From the NCBI RefSeq assembly GCF_018449605.1, contig NZ_JAAVUW010000004.1:1-64000 (forward strand): a stretch of DNA of 64,000 nt, in the 5' to 3' direction. How positions within the stretch are numbered: the first letter of the stretch is position 1; the number at the start of each line of letters is the position of its first letter. Below the pieces are notes generated by a model. The model did no database searches. It was given only the letters and a program-made list of their open reading frames with translations, and had not been told where the DNA came from. Positions 1-8,011 of this stretch are shown piece after piece. The translations under genes were made by a program, and so were the position numbers. Source of the stretch: Luteibacter sp. dw_328. Its GTDB lineage: Bacteria; Pseudomonadota; Gammaproteobacteria; Xanthomonadales; Rhodanobacteraceae.

Positions 1-155
1 TCCGGTACGAAACGCGGAGGACGTGTCTGAGCAGCGAGGGTGGGCACCGAAGGCTCTGTGCCGCTACGTCCGAGCACCGAAGGCTCTGCGCCTCACCCCT
101 CACGCAAGCGGCGGCGCGAGCCGCTAAAAACATGCACTCGCGAAGCGAGTGAACC
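1..155. repeat. Right part of a dispersed palindromic repeat element, cut by the window edge
   Basis: Bases 1-48 match 18038-18085 almost exactly, which is the right arm of the hairpin element there. The downstream tail, including a small hairpin of the form CACTCGC-GAA-GCGAGTG near 135-151, matches 18086-18160. This copy carries an extra segment of about 30 bases in which GCACCGAAGGCTCTG occurs twice (about 45-59 and 75-89), so it looks like an internal tandem duplication. The left arm lies outside the window. No gene is visible in 1-221. Confidence 0.8.
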
Positions 156-163
156 GAAACCTT

Positions 164-202
164 GCTCGCTACCGCGGGATCGCCGATGAATCGGCTCCTA
201 CA
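164..202 (-). repeat. REP-like palindrome, copy 1
   Basis: Read on the minus strand, this begins TGTAGGAGCCGATTCATCGG and forms a short hairpin (GCCGAT-TC-ATCGGC). It is followed by a second G/C block that matches the copy at 54774 over about 39 bases with one difference. It lies just beyond the 3' end of apaH. GTAG-headed REPs of this kind are common in Xanthomonadales and Pseudomonas and are usually moved by REP-associated tyrosine transposases, none of which is visible here. Confidence 0.8.
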
Positions 203-221
203 CAGAACGGTGTGCGTCTAC

Positions 222-1073
222 CTAGTCGCCGCCGCCCTTGGGCTTCTGACGATAGGGCTCGGCCTCTACCGTGATGTACTCGGGCTCCGGTGTGTCCAGG
301 CGAAGCGCCGTGAGTTGGCCGCCCCAGACGCAACCGGTGTCGATCGCGTAGATGCCCAGGCCGGCGAAACGGCCGAGCGCGGACCAGTGCCCGCACACGA
401 TCTTCGTTTCACGGCGACGCATGCCCGGCACCTCGAACCAGGGATACATGCCCGGCTTCTGCGTGCCGGGTGTGCCCTTGCCTTCGAAGTCGATGCGACC
501 GCTGACATCGCAATAGCGCATGCGTGTCAGGGTATTGATCGTGGCGCGATGTCGCTCGACACCCTGCAGGCGGTTATTCCAGCCTGGCGGTCGGTTGCCG
601 AACAGGTTCTTGAGCAAGCGCTGGTGACGTGGGCCGCCAAGCTCGCGTTCGACTTCCAGTGCGGCACGCTGTGCCTGACGCAGTGTCCAGCTTGGCGCGA
701 GGCCGGCGTGGATCATCGTCCAGCCCAGGGCCTCGTCGTGGTGCAGCAGCTTTTGCGTGCGCATCCACTCCATGAGGACCGGCGCATCGTCAGCAAACAA
801 GACCTCGCGCAGTTCCGGATTGACCCGCTGCTGAGCGTCTTCGCGGCGCTGGCCGATGGCCAGCAACGAGAGGTCGTGATTGCCGAGCGTGATGATGCTC
901 TGCTCGCGCAGCGAATGAATCAGGCGCAGGGTGGCGAGCGACTCGCCGCCACGGTTGACCAGGTCGCCGCAGAACCACAGGCGATCGTTCGCCGGGTCGA
1001 AGCGAATCTTTTCCAGCAAGCGCTGGAGTTCGGGGTAGCAGCCCTGGACGTCGCCGATTGCGTAAACGGCCAT
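222..1073 (-). CDS. apaH: Symmetrical bis(5'-nucleosyl)-tetraphosphatase ApaH
   Basis: ApaH hydrolyses diadenosine tetraphosphate (Ap4A) to two ADP in the cytoplasm and removes alarmone-like dinucleotides and Np4-capped RNA ends. The 283-residue protein carries the metallophosphatase motifs in order: GDVQG at about residues 8-12, GDLVNRGG near 36 and GNHD near 64, with further His ligands downstream (IHAGLAPSW near 140 and CGHWSALG near 225). The length is typical. It is the last gene of the minus-strand lptD-surA-pdxA-rsmA-apaG-apaH series, 56 bases after apaG, an order conserved from E. coli through Xanthomonadales. It ends beside a REP sequence. Identification is firm. Confidence 0.97.
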   Translation of the reverse strand: MAVYAIGDVQGCYPELQRLLEKIRFDPANDRLWFCGDLVNRGGESLATLRLIHSLREQSIITLGNHDLSLLAIGQRREDAQQRVNPELREVLFADDAPVLMEWMRTQKLLHHDEALGWTMIHAGLAPSWTLRQAQRAALEVERELGGPRHQRLLKNLFGNRPPGWNNRLQGVERHRATINTLTRMRYCDVSGRIDFEGKGTPGTQKPGMYPWFEVPGMRRRETKIVCGHWSALGRFAGLGIYAIDTGCVWGGQLTALRLDTPEPEYITVEAEPYRQKPKGGGD

Positions 1074-1129
1074 CAGTCCTGCTGCTCCATGGCGCCGTTA
1101 ACGGCGTGCACGCTATCCATGAGTCGATC

Positions 1130-1513
1130 CTAGTGGAGCGTGCGCGGTATCGAAAGCACGAAAGTCGGAATCGGGGCATCGAACTGAGTGCCGTCGTCGG
1201 CAATCATGCTGTAGCTGCCTTCCATGGTGCCCACCGCCGTCTCGAGGACGGCACCGGAGGTGTACTCGAACGACTCGCCGGGTCGCATCCACGGCTGCTC
1301 GCCGACCACGCCGTCACCGCGCACTTCCTCTACCTTGCCGTTCGCATCCTTGATGACCCAGTGGCGGGTCATCAGTTGCGCGCCCGTCTCGCCGGCGTTG
1401 CGCAGGGTGATGGTGTAGGCGAAGACGTAGCGATTGTCGGTGGGTTGCGACTGGTCGGGGACGAAGCGGGATTCGACCTCCACGTCGATCGTGTAGGGTG
1501 TTTTGGAATTCAT
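1130..1513 (-). CDS. apaG: Co2+/Mg2+ efflux protein ApaG
   Basis: ApaG is a small fibronectin-III-like beta-sandwich protein of about 125 residues; its exact activity is unresolved, although it is historically linked to Co2+/Mg2+ resistance. The 127-residue product starts MNSKTPYTIDVEV. It contains the conserved RYVFAYTITLRN strand, the RHWVI segment, a GVVGEQPWMRPGE loop, SGA and EGSYSM. I chose the ATG at 1513 because a longer reading from 1570 would add a non-conserved leader that runs into rsmA. It sits 53 bases after rsmA in the same operon. Confidence 0.95.
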   Translation of the reverse strand: MNSKTPYTIDVEVESRFVPDQSQPTDNRYVFAYTITLRNAGETGAQLMTRHWVIKDANGKVEEVRGDGVVGEQPWMRPGESFEYTSGAVLETAVGTMEGSYSMIADDGTQFDAPIPTFVLSIPRTLH

Positions 1514-1566
1514 GGTCCGATTGTCGGGGACGGGGACAGGGCGGGCAAGTATGCCCGCAAGGACCT

Positions 1567-2346
1567 TCACATCGCGTTGGCTAGCTTGACGAAGTCGCCG
1601 GGGGGCAGGGTTTCCGCGCGGGCACGCGGGTCGATGCCCAGATCCCGGATGGTCGCTTCGTCCACGAGACCCTTCAGCGTGTTGGAGAGGGTCTTGCGGC
1701 GCATGGCGAAGGCGGCCTTCACGACCTGGTAGATCTTCGCCGTGTCGCCCTGTGGGAGCTGCTCGGGCGGCAGTGGGACCAGCCGGACCACGGCCGAGTC
1801 CACCTTGGGCGGCGGCCGAAAGGCGCCCGGCGGCACCGTGAACAGGGGGGTGACCTTGCAGGCGAGCTGCAGCATGACACTCAACCGGCCATAAACCTTG
1901 CTGCCGGGATCGGCCGCCATGCGCTCGACGACTTCCTTCTGCAGCATGAAGTGCATGTCCTGGATCGCCGCGGCGTGCTCGACGCAGTGGAACAGGATCG
2001 GACTGGAAATGTAGTAAGGCAGGTTGCCTGCAATACGCAGGCGTTCGGCACCCAGTTCACGAGCGAGCGCCGTGAAGTCCACCTTGAGGACGTCCGAATG
2101 CACGATGCGCAGCTCGCCGATGGAGGCGGCGCGATCCTGCAGGCCGGGGATGAGGTCCGTGTCCAGCTCGATCGCCGTCATCCGCCTGGCGACGGCCAGC
2201 AGCGGCATCGTCATCGCCCCTTCCCCGGGGCCGATCTCGACGACGGTGTCACCGTCCTTCGGCGCGATGGAGGAAACGATGCGGTCGATGTAGCGCTTGT
2301 CGTGCAGGAAGTGCTGCCCGAAGCTTTTTTTGGGGCGTGCGTTCAT
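1567..2346 (-). CDS. rsmA: 16S rRNA (adenine1518-N6/adenine1519-N6)-dimethyltransferase RsmA (KsgA)
   Basis: RsmA dimethylates the two adjacent adenines in the 3'-terminal hairpin of 16S rRNA late in 30S assembly, using S-adenosylmethionine. The 259-residue protein begins MNARPKKSFGQHFLHD, the classic KsgA N-terminus. It has a SAM-binding VEIGPGEGAMT motif near 40 and the catalytic NLPYYISSP motif near 110, followed by the small C-terminal helical domain. The ATG at 2346 overlaps the TGA of pdxA by four bases (ATGA), indicating translational coupling. A longer in-frame reading upstream is antisense to nothing useful and overlaps pdxA, so I rejected it. Confidence 0.97.
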   Translation of the reverse strand: MNARPKKSFGQHFLHDKRYIDRIVSSIAPKDGDTVVEIGPGEGAMTMPLLAVARRMTAIELDTDLIPGLQDRAASIGELRIVHSDVLKVDFTALARELGAERLRIAGNLPYYISSPILFHCVEHAAAIQDMHFMLQKEVVERMAADPGSKVYGRLSVMLQLACKVTPLFTVPPGAFRPPPKVDSAVVRLVPLPPEQLPQGDTAKIYQVVKAAFAMRRKTLSNTLKGLVDEATIRDLGIDPRARAETLPPGDFVKLANAM

Positions 2347-3338
2347 ACGGCGGCCCGATGGTTGGCGAAATCGATCGCAAGTCGCGCCGCGGCAAACAGG
2401 CTGGCCGGATCCGCGCGGCCGGTGCCGGCAAGGTCCAGTGCGGTGCCGTGATCGACGGACGTGCGGATGAAGGGCAGGCCGAGGGTCACGTTGACCGTGC
2501 TGTCGAACGCCTCGCTCTTGAGAACGGGCAGCGCCTGGTCGTGGTACATCGCCAGCACCGCGTCGTAGCGATGGCGCAGGACGGGTACGAAGGCGGTGTC
2601 GGCAGGCAGTGGCCCGAGGAGGTCCATGCCTTCGCCACGCAGCCGCTCGAGCAGCGGGATGATGGTGTCGATCTCTTCCCGTCCCATGTGACCGTCCTCG
2701 CCCGCATGCGGGTTGAGGCCAAGCACGGCGATGCGTGGGCGAATGAAGCCATAAAGCGAGGTCAGCGAGCCGCTGACAATGCGCAGCGTGCGCTCCAGCA
2801 GCGCCGGTGTAATGGCGGATGGCACCGCAGACAGCGGTAGGTGGGTCGTCGCCAGGGTGACGCGCAGGTCCGGGCTCGCCAGCATCATCACGACATCGCT
2901 GGCCGCGCGCTCGGCGAAGAACTCGGTGTGTCCGCTGAAGCGGATGCCGGCTTCGTTGATGCTGGATTTCTGCACGGGGCCCGTGACGACGGCATCGAAC
3001 TCGCCACTGAGGCAACCGTCGGCTGCCACGGCCAGCATGTCGAGCACGTGCCGCGCATTGGCGGGGTCCGGCCGCCCCGGCGTTTCCTTCTCGCCCAGGG
3101 GCACATGGCGCACGCGCACGTGTCCGGCGGCCCTCGCCGTAAGGCGGGAGCCATCGTCGTCGCTGATGGTGAGGTCGATGCCGCAGATGGCGGCGGCCCG
3201 GCGAAGCAGATCGCGATCGGTGATCACGATGAGGTCGGCGGGAAGATCGCTCGCGGCGAGGCGGGCGACCAGCTCCGGACCTACCCCGGCAGGCTCACCG
3301 GCAGTAACGGCGAGCCGTGGCAGGGTGGTCGCGGTCAT
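2343..3338 (-). CDS. pdxA: 4-hydroxythreonine-4-phosphate dehydrogenase PdxA
   Basis: PdxA oxidises 4-phosphohydroxy-L-threonine in the DXP-dependent pathway to pyridoxal 5'-phosphate; it uses NAD+ and a divalent metal. The 331-residue product starts with LAVTAGEPAGVGPEL, a family signature. It contains the substrate and metal segments TGPVQKSSINEAG near 120, SGHTEFFAE near 135, GLNPHAGEDGH near 205 and MYHDQALPVLK near 265. The three conserved metal histidines are visible in these motifs. It lies 6 bases after surA and overlaps rsmA by 4 bases, so the genes are almost certainly cotranscribed. Confidence 0.97.
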   Translation of the reverse strand: MTATTLPRLAVTAGEPAGVGPELVARLAASDLPADLIVITDRDLLRRAAAICGIDLTISDDDGSRLTARAAGHVRVRHVPLGEKETPGRPDPANARHVLDMLAVAADGCLSGEFDAVVTGPVQKSSINEAGIRFSGHTEFFAERAASDVVMMLASPDLRVTLATTHLPLSAVPSAITPALLERTLRIVSGSLTSLYGFIRPRIAVLGLNPHAGEDGHMGREEIDTIIPLLERLRGEGMDLLGPLPADTAFVPVLRHRYDAVLAMYHDQALPVLKSEAFDSTVNVTLGLPFIRTSVDHGTALDLAGTGRADPASLFAAARLAIDFANHRAAV

Positions 3339-3344
3339 GACGGA

Positions 3345-4721
3345 TTACTGGACGGGCGTGGCCGAAGCCTGCTTGTCGTCCGGATCCTTGAGTTCCGGCA
3401 CGAGGATGTTCACGTAGGCCGAGGAGCGCTGCTCACGGAGATAGCTTTCGTAAGCCGCGTCGGCTTTGCGATTGCCAATGGCCTGGCGAGCCTGGTCACG
3501 CTGCAGCTGGTCGGTCAGATCGCTCTGACGCGTGCCCAGGCGCTGGAGCACAATCCAGCCGGCTTCGGTCTGGATCGGGTGCGACACCTCGTTGTCCTTC
3601 AGCGTGGTGATCTGGCCGGCAATGGCCTGGCCCCAGGCATCCGCCGCGAACCAGCCCATGTCACCGCCGTTGTTCGCGGTGGTGTTGTCCTTGGAGTCGT
3701 CCTTCGCGATTTTGGCGAAGTCTTCCTTCTTGTCGACCACGCGGGTGTAGATGTCCTGCGCCTTCTTCTCCGCCTGCTCGGGCGTGACGATTTCCGACGG
3801 CTTGATCAGGATCTGACGGGCGTGGTACTCGGTGACGATCTGACGACCGGCCTGGCGGGTCTCGACCAGCTTCAGGATGTGAAAGCCGGTCGGGCCACGC
3901 AAGGCTGCGGTGTTGTCACCCGGCTTCAGGCCGGTGACTGCGTCGGCGAAGGCCGGCGGCACTTCATCGAGCCGGCGCCAGCCGAGGTCGCCGCCATCGA
4001 GGGCGTCGGGTGCGTCGGAGTAGCGAATGGCAGCGGCGTTGAAGTCCATGCCGCCCTTGATTGCCTTGAGCGTCTCCTCGGCCTTGGCCTGGGCGGCGGC
4101 GATATCGCTCGCGCTGCCGTTGGCCGGGGTGCTGATCTGGATGTGTGCCAGGTGGACTTCACCGCCCTTGTAGGTCGGGCTGGCGAGCATGTTGTTGACC
4201 TCGGTATCGGTCACGTTGACCTGGTCGCGAACGACGCTCTCGTGCAGCTTCTGCGCGGTGATCTGGTCGGACAGCTGCTGGCGGAAGCCGGCGTAGCTGT
4301 AGCCGTCCTGTTCGACCGCGGCTTTCAGCTGCTCCAGGCTCATCTTGTTCTGCTGGGCGACGTTCGCGGCCGCCTGGTCCACATCCTGGTCGGAGACCTT
4401 GATGTTCTGGTTGGATGCCTGCTGGACCTGGATCTTCATCAGGATGAGGCGATCGAGTACCTGCCGCGCCAGCACGTCGTGCGGCGGCAGCTGGGCAGGA
4501 TTCGCGGCGTACTGCTTGACGATGGCATTGATCGCTTCGTCGAGCTCACTCTGCAGGATGATGTCGTCCTCGACGACCGCCACGATACGGTCGAGCGAAC
4601 CGTTGCCGGAAGCGCTTCCGCCCTGTGCCGGCTGGGCCGAAGGCATCAGCTGGGCATGGGCGGTGGGAACGACCGACGCAAGAGCGGCGGCGAGCAGGGA
4701 ATACGCAAGAATCTGCTTCAT
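3345..4721 (-). CDS. surA: Periplasmic chaperone / peptidylprolyl isomerase SurA
   Basis: SurA escorts unfolded outer-membrane proteins, including LptD, across the periplasm to the BAM complex. The protein of about 458 residues has a signal peptide (MKQILAYSLLAAALASVV, cleavage after AHA), a SurA N-terminal chaperone domain (about residues 45-170) and two parvulin-type rotamase domains (about 180-285 and 295-400). A short Gln/Asp-rich C-terminal tail closes it. I chose the start at 4721 because it places the signal peptide at the N-terminus; an ATG seven codons upstream is possible. The gene follows lptD by 30 bases and precedes pdxA by 6. Confidence 0.96.
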   Translation of the reverse strand: MKQILAYSLLAAALASVVPTAHAQLMPSAQPAQGGSASGNGSLDRIVAVVEDDIILQSELDEAINAIVKQYAANPAQLPPHDVLARQVLDRLILMKIQVQQASNQNIKVSDQDVDQAAANVAQQNKMSLEQLKAAVEQDGYSYAGFRQQLSDQITAQKLHESVVRDQVNVTDTEVNNMLASPTYKGGEVHLAHIQISTPANGSASDIAAAQAKAEETLKAIKGGMDFNAAAIRYSDAPDALDGGDLGWRRLDEVPPAFADAVTGLKPGDNTAALRGPTGFHILKLVETRQAGRQIVTEYHARQILIKPSEIVTPEQAEKKAQDIYTRVVDKKEDFAKIAKDDSKDNTTANNGGDMGWFAADAWGQAIAGQITTLKDNEVSHPIQTEAGWIVLQRLGTRQSDLTDQLQRDQARQAIGNRKADAAYESYLREQRSSAYVNILVPELKDPDDKQASATPVQ

Positions 4722-4751
4722 CGAATAGGGAGCCTGGGGCACTTGCCCCTC

Positions 4752-7271
4752 TTATTGATAGCCAAGGATAGCACGCCGCAGATAGCTGCCTGTCTCCGGG
4801 TTGAAGGAGCCCAGGCCCTTGAATTCCATCTCGAACATGATCTCGTTTGCCGTCTGCCGGGTGTAGTCGCGTACGTAGTGGCGGCCGAGTACGCGGAAGG
4901 CGACGCAGCAGCTGTCGTACTCGACGCCCACGGCAGCATCCAGGGTGCGGTGCGAGAACGTGAAGGTATTGAAGGGCGCGGTTCCGCCCGGCGCGTAGAC
5001 AGGCAGGACGTCGCGGCGGGCGAAAACCCATCGCGCCAGTGCGCGCCAGCGCTCGGACACAGGAAAGACAACGGACGTGTCGAATTGTTCCATCACGTTG
5101 CGGCGATACCGGTACGAGAAGTTGATGATGCCGTCGCCCTTGATGCGGCGCTGGACCTGGACCGTGGCCAGATCGGTCTCATGGCCCTGGACGAATAGCT
5201 GCCCATCCGTATTCAGGTAGGGGCTCTGTTTGTTGTTCGGGTTCCACTGGTACGAACTGTTCATCCGCCAGTTGTCGTTGAACTGCATGCTCAACTGCGC
5301 GATGTAGTCGGAACCGGCGAAATTGGTCGGTGCCACGCCCGGCGACTGCACCTTCTGGTCGCTGAAGTAACGGATCTGGCCGACGCTGGCCGATAGCCGT
5401 TCCACACCGTGGTCATCGAGCAGGCGCGTCGTCAGGGCGGCAGTCAGGTTGTTCGCGTCCATCTGGCGATCGGCGCCGGAGAAGCGGTTGTTGCTGAACA
5501 GCTGCCAGAAGTCGAACGACATTTCGCTGGTGTCGAAGAGCGGCAGATTGTTCTGGTTGCGATACGGCACGTACAGGTAGTACAGGCGCGGCTCGAGGGT
5601 CTGCGTATAGCTGGTGCCGAACAGGTTCGTCTGCTTGTCGAAGATCAGGCCGGCGTCCACGTTGGCAATCGGCAGGGAGCGGGACGGATCGCGCTGCGTG
5701 TAGTTGAACTGCCGGTAGTCGGTGTTGAGGCGATAGTCGGTGTAGCGGTACTCGAGGCGAGGACGGACGAACCACGAGGCACCCTGGAAGTCGGCCGCGA
5801 GAAACGGCGCGAGGTCCAGGCGGGTGCCGTCCACCTGACCCGGATACCCGGGAGAGACCGGCGCGGGATCTTCCTTGCGGAAGTTCACGATTTCGCTGTC
5901 GATACCGCCGTCGAGCCAGCTCAGCACCGGCGCGTTGAAATTGAAGGTGCCACGAGGCCAGCGCCGATACGGCGCCACGTAGTTCGGCAGGCCTGCGTCG
6001 ACGTTCTGATAGTCATCCGCACCGAGGGTGGCTGACCAGTACTTGCCGCCCTTGCTCACATACGCGCTGGACGACAGCAATGAGACGCCGGAGGTGTAGA
6101 TATCGTTGCCGAAGTCACGGAAGTACTGGTTGTCCGACGCGCGATTGATGTTCGCGCCGAAGTTGAAGCCGTCGCCGAGGGCGGTGGAGTTGGCGATCTG
6201 CACCAGCCAGCGTTGCTTTGATCCGTCGCGGTCGCTCGTTCCGCTGACGTCCTGATCCTCGCCCTTGTCGTGGGCCATGTAATGCAGGTCGAAGCTGCCG
6301 TTGGACGTCGGCAGCTTGTAGCGGAACTCGCCACCGAGCATCAGCCCGCGATCCGTGTAGAAACCCGGTTCGACCGTGGCGTCGTAGTTCGGCGCGAGGT
6401 TGAAGTAATACGGCAGCGTGAGGTAGACGCCCGAGTAACTGTTCGAGCCGAAGGTCGGATAAAGGAAGCCGCTCTTGCGACGGTCGTCCAGCGGGAAGGA
6501 GAAGACGGGCGCATAGAGGATCGGCACGTTCTTGTACCGGAGCGTCGCGCTGCGCGCCACGCCGACGCCGGTATCCTTGTTCAGGTTTAGCGTCTTCGCG
6601 CGGAATTCCCACTGGTGGTTACCGACATCGCAGGTCGAATACGTGGCCATGGAGAAGCGGCCATGCTGCGGGTCCATCACCTTGGCGTGGTCGGCCACGC
6701 CGTTGCCGCGCGTATCCAGCAGCTGGTAGGCGACGTGGTCGGCGTCGGCCTGGTTGGGCGTGGTCGTGCCGGTCATGCGCTCGGCGGAAACGAGCATGCC
6801 CGCCTCCTGGTACCGCACGTTGCCTTTGGCGTCGTAGGCCGTCGAGTCCGAGTTGTACGTCACGTCGTCGGCGCGCATGACCTGGTCGGCGCGCTCGAGG
6901 CGGACGCCGCCGGTCAGGTGATACACATCCGGCTCGGGACTCTCCACCTTGACGCCGCTGGTGCCGTCATCGAGCCCCGAGTGCACGTCGGTCACGGCGG
7001 TCTCGCGCAGCGAGGTGTCCTTGGTGATTTCCGGCTCGTAGAAGGCCAGCATGGCATTCGGACGGCACAGGTTGTAGTTCAGCGGCCGGCTCGGACAGAA
7101 GAACGAGCCCAGTGTGCAGGTTGCCACGGGCGTCGCCTGGGTGGTCGTGCCCTGCGTCGGTGCGACCGTCGCGGGCGCCACCTGGGCCGCCTGGGCGGCA
7201 CTCGAGACGATGAAGGCGACGGCTGTCGCCAGCAGGCGGCGTTTAGGCAGGATGCTGTTGCGTGACGTCAC
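4752..7271 (-). CDS. lptD: LPS assembly outer membrane protein LptD
   Basis: LptD, with the lipoprotein LptE, forms the outer-membrane translocon that inserts lipopolysaccharide into the outer leaflet. From the GTG at 7271 the product is about 839 residues. It has an N-terminal signal region (SILPKRRLLATAVAFIV to AQA), an OstA/LptA-like beta-jellyroll at about 85-210 (LTGGVRLERADQVMRADDVTY), and a C-terminal barrel of alternating amphipathic strands to the last residue. The conserved stretch around VPILYAPVFSFPLDDRR is present. An ATG at 7349 is an alternative start but would bury the signal peptide behind 26 extra residues. The cysteine pairs expected for the inter-domain disulphides are seen near the N-terminus (CTLGSFFC, LC) and the C-terminus (DSCC). 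Confidence 0.95.
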   Translation of the reverse strand: MTSRNSILPKRRLLATAVAFIVSSAAQAAQVAPATVAPTQGTTTQATPVATCTLGSFFCPSRPLNYNLCRPNAMLAFYEPEITKDTSLRETAVTDVHSGLDDGTSGVKVESPEPDVYHLTGGVRLERADQVMRADDVTYNSDSTAYDAKGNVRYQEAGMLVSAERMTGTTTPNQADADHVAYQLLDTRGNGVADHAKVMDPQHGRFSMATYSTCDVGNHQWEFRAKTLNLNKDTGVGVARSATLRYKNVPILYAPVFSFPLDDRRKSGFLYPTFGSNSYSGVYLTLPYYFNLAPNYDATVEPGFYTDRGLMLGGEFRYKLPTSNGSFDLHYMAHDKGEDQDVSGTSDRDGSKQRWLVQIANSTALGDGFNFGANINRASDNQYFRDFGNDIYTSGVSLLSSSAYVSKGGKYWSATLGADDYQNVDAGLPNYVAPYRRWPRGTFNFNAPVLSWLDGGIDSEIVNFRKEDPAPVSPGYPGQVDGTRLDLAPFLAADFQGASWFVRPRLEYRYTDYRLNTDYRQFNYTQRDPSRSLPIANVDAGLIFDKQTNLFGTSYTQTLEPRLYYLYVPYRNQNNLPLFDTSEMSFDFWQLFSNNRFSGADRQMDANNLTAALTTRLLDDHGVERLSASVGQIRYFSDQKVQSPGVAPTNFAGSDYIAQLSMQFNDNWRMNSSYQWNPNNKQSPYLNTDGQLFVQGHETDLATVQVQRRIKGDGIINFSYRYRRNVMEQFDTSVVFPVSERWRALARWVFARRDVLPVYAPGGTAPFNTFTFSHRTLDAAVGVEYDSCCVAFRVLGRHYVRDYTRQTANEIMFEMEFKGLGSFNPETGSYLRRAILGYQ

Positions 7272-7415
7272 AGGCTCGGTCTTATTCGTTCGAAAGGCGG
7301 CCAACTTAGCAGAATCGCCAGCCACACCGCACGAAGGCAAGTCACCCATAGCTCCGGATCCCCAGGGAGCGCGTCGTCGATCGACACGCCTGCCGATCGA
7401 GCTTACACCGCCGGC

Positions 7416-7976
7416 TCAGCCTCGCGGGCGGCGCTCATGCTGCCAGATCACTTCGCCGTGGCCGCTCCGGCGCGCAAGAACACGTGCGATGACAAAGAGC
7501 AGGTCGGACAGGCGGTTCAGGTAACGCTGTGCCTCGGGGCGGACCTCCTCCACCCGGCCGAGGGCGACGACATCGCGCTCGGCGCGCCGGCATATGGTCC
7601 GCGCTAGGTGGCAGGATGCCGCCGCCATGCCGCCGCCGGGCAGGATGAAATCCTTCAGGGCGGGCAGGTCCGCATTGAAGGCGTCGAGCACCGTCTCGAG
7701 GCGGTCGATGTCCTGCGCCTGGACCATGGCCATGCCGGGGATGCACAACTCGCCGCCAAGATCGAACAGCTCGTGCTGGATCTGCGCCAGCGCGTCGCGG
7801 ATGTCGTCGTCCGCCTCCTGCGCGGCCATGGTCATGCCGATGGCGCTGTTGAGCTCGTCCACGGTGCCGTAGGCGGTGACCCGCAGGGAGTCCTTGCCGG
7901 TCCGGCTGCCATCGCCAAGGCCAGTCGTGCCATCGTCGCCGGTGCGTGTGTAGATTTTCGAAAGTCGATTTCCCAT
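7416..7976 (-). CDS. Cob(I)yrinic acid a,c-diamide adenosyltransferase (PduO-type)
   Basis: This enzyme transfers the adenosyl group of ATP to cob(I)alamin to make coenzyme B12. The 186-residue protein shows the PduO-family ATP-binding N-terminus KIYTRTGDDGTTGLGDGSR, then DELNSAIG near 45. The conserved segment FILPGGGMAAASCHLARTICRRAER near 125 carries the paired arginines, and YLNRLSDLLFVIAR closes the helical bundle. It is a trimeric PduO enzyme rather than a CobA type. Its start faces the divergent ubiH start 35 bases away, so the two probably share a promoter region. No cobalamin biosynthesis genes are adjacent, which fits salvage. Confidence 0.93.
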   Translation of the reverse strand: MGNRLSKIYTRTGDDGTTGLGDGSRTGKDSLRVTAYGTVDELNSAIGMTMAAQEADDDIRDALAQIQHELFDLGGELCIPGMAMVQAQDIDRLETVLDAFNADLPALKDFILPGGGMAAASCHLARTICRRAERDVVALGRVEEVRPEAQRYLNRLSDLLFVIARVLARRSGHGEVIWQHERRPRG

Positions 7977-8011
7977 CGGGGCATTCTATCGGTGCGGGTT
8001 ATCATCCGCCC

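Noticed and set aside
162-1133. Long open frame on the plus strand opposite apaH
   Set aside because: It is antisense to a well-conserved gene and has no ribosome site or domain; GC-rich DNA opens such frames.
1567-3015. Longer rsmA reading with a 223-residue N-terminal extension
   Set aside because: The extension overlaps pdxA out of frame and has no family similarity; the KsgA start at 2346 is clear.
2841-5198. 785-residue open frame on the plus strand
   Set aside because: It lies opposite pdxA, surA and lptD and has the biased composition of an antisense shadow.
7377-7400. Short inverted repeat near the 3' end of the cobalamin adenosyltransferase gene
   Set aside because: Seven base pairs without a T-run; too weak to call a terminator.
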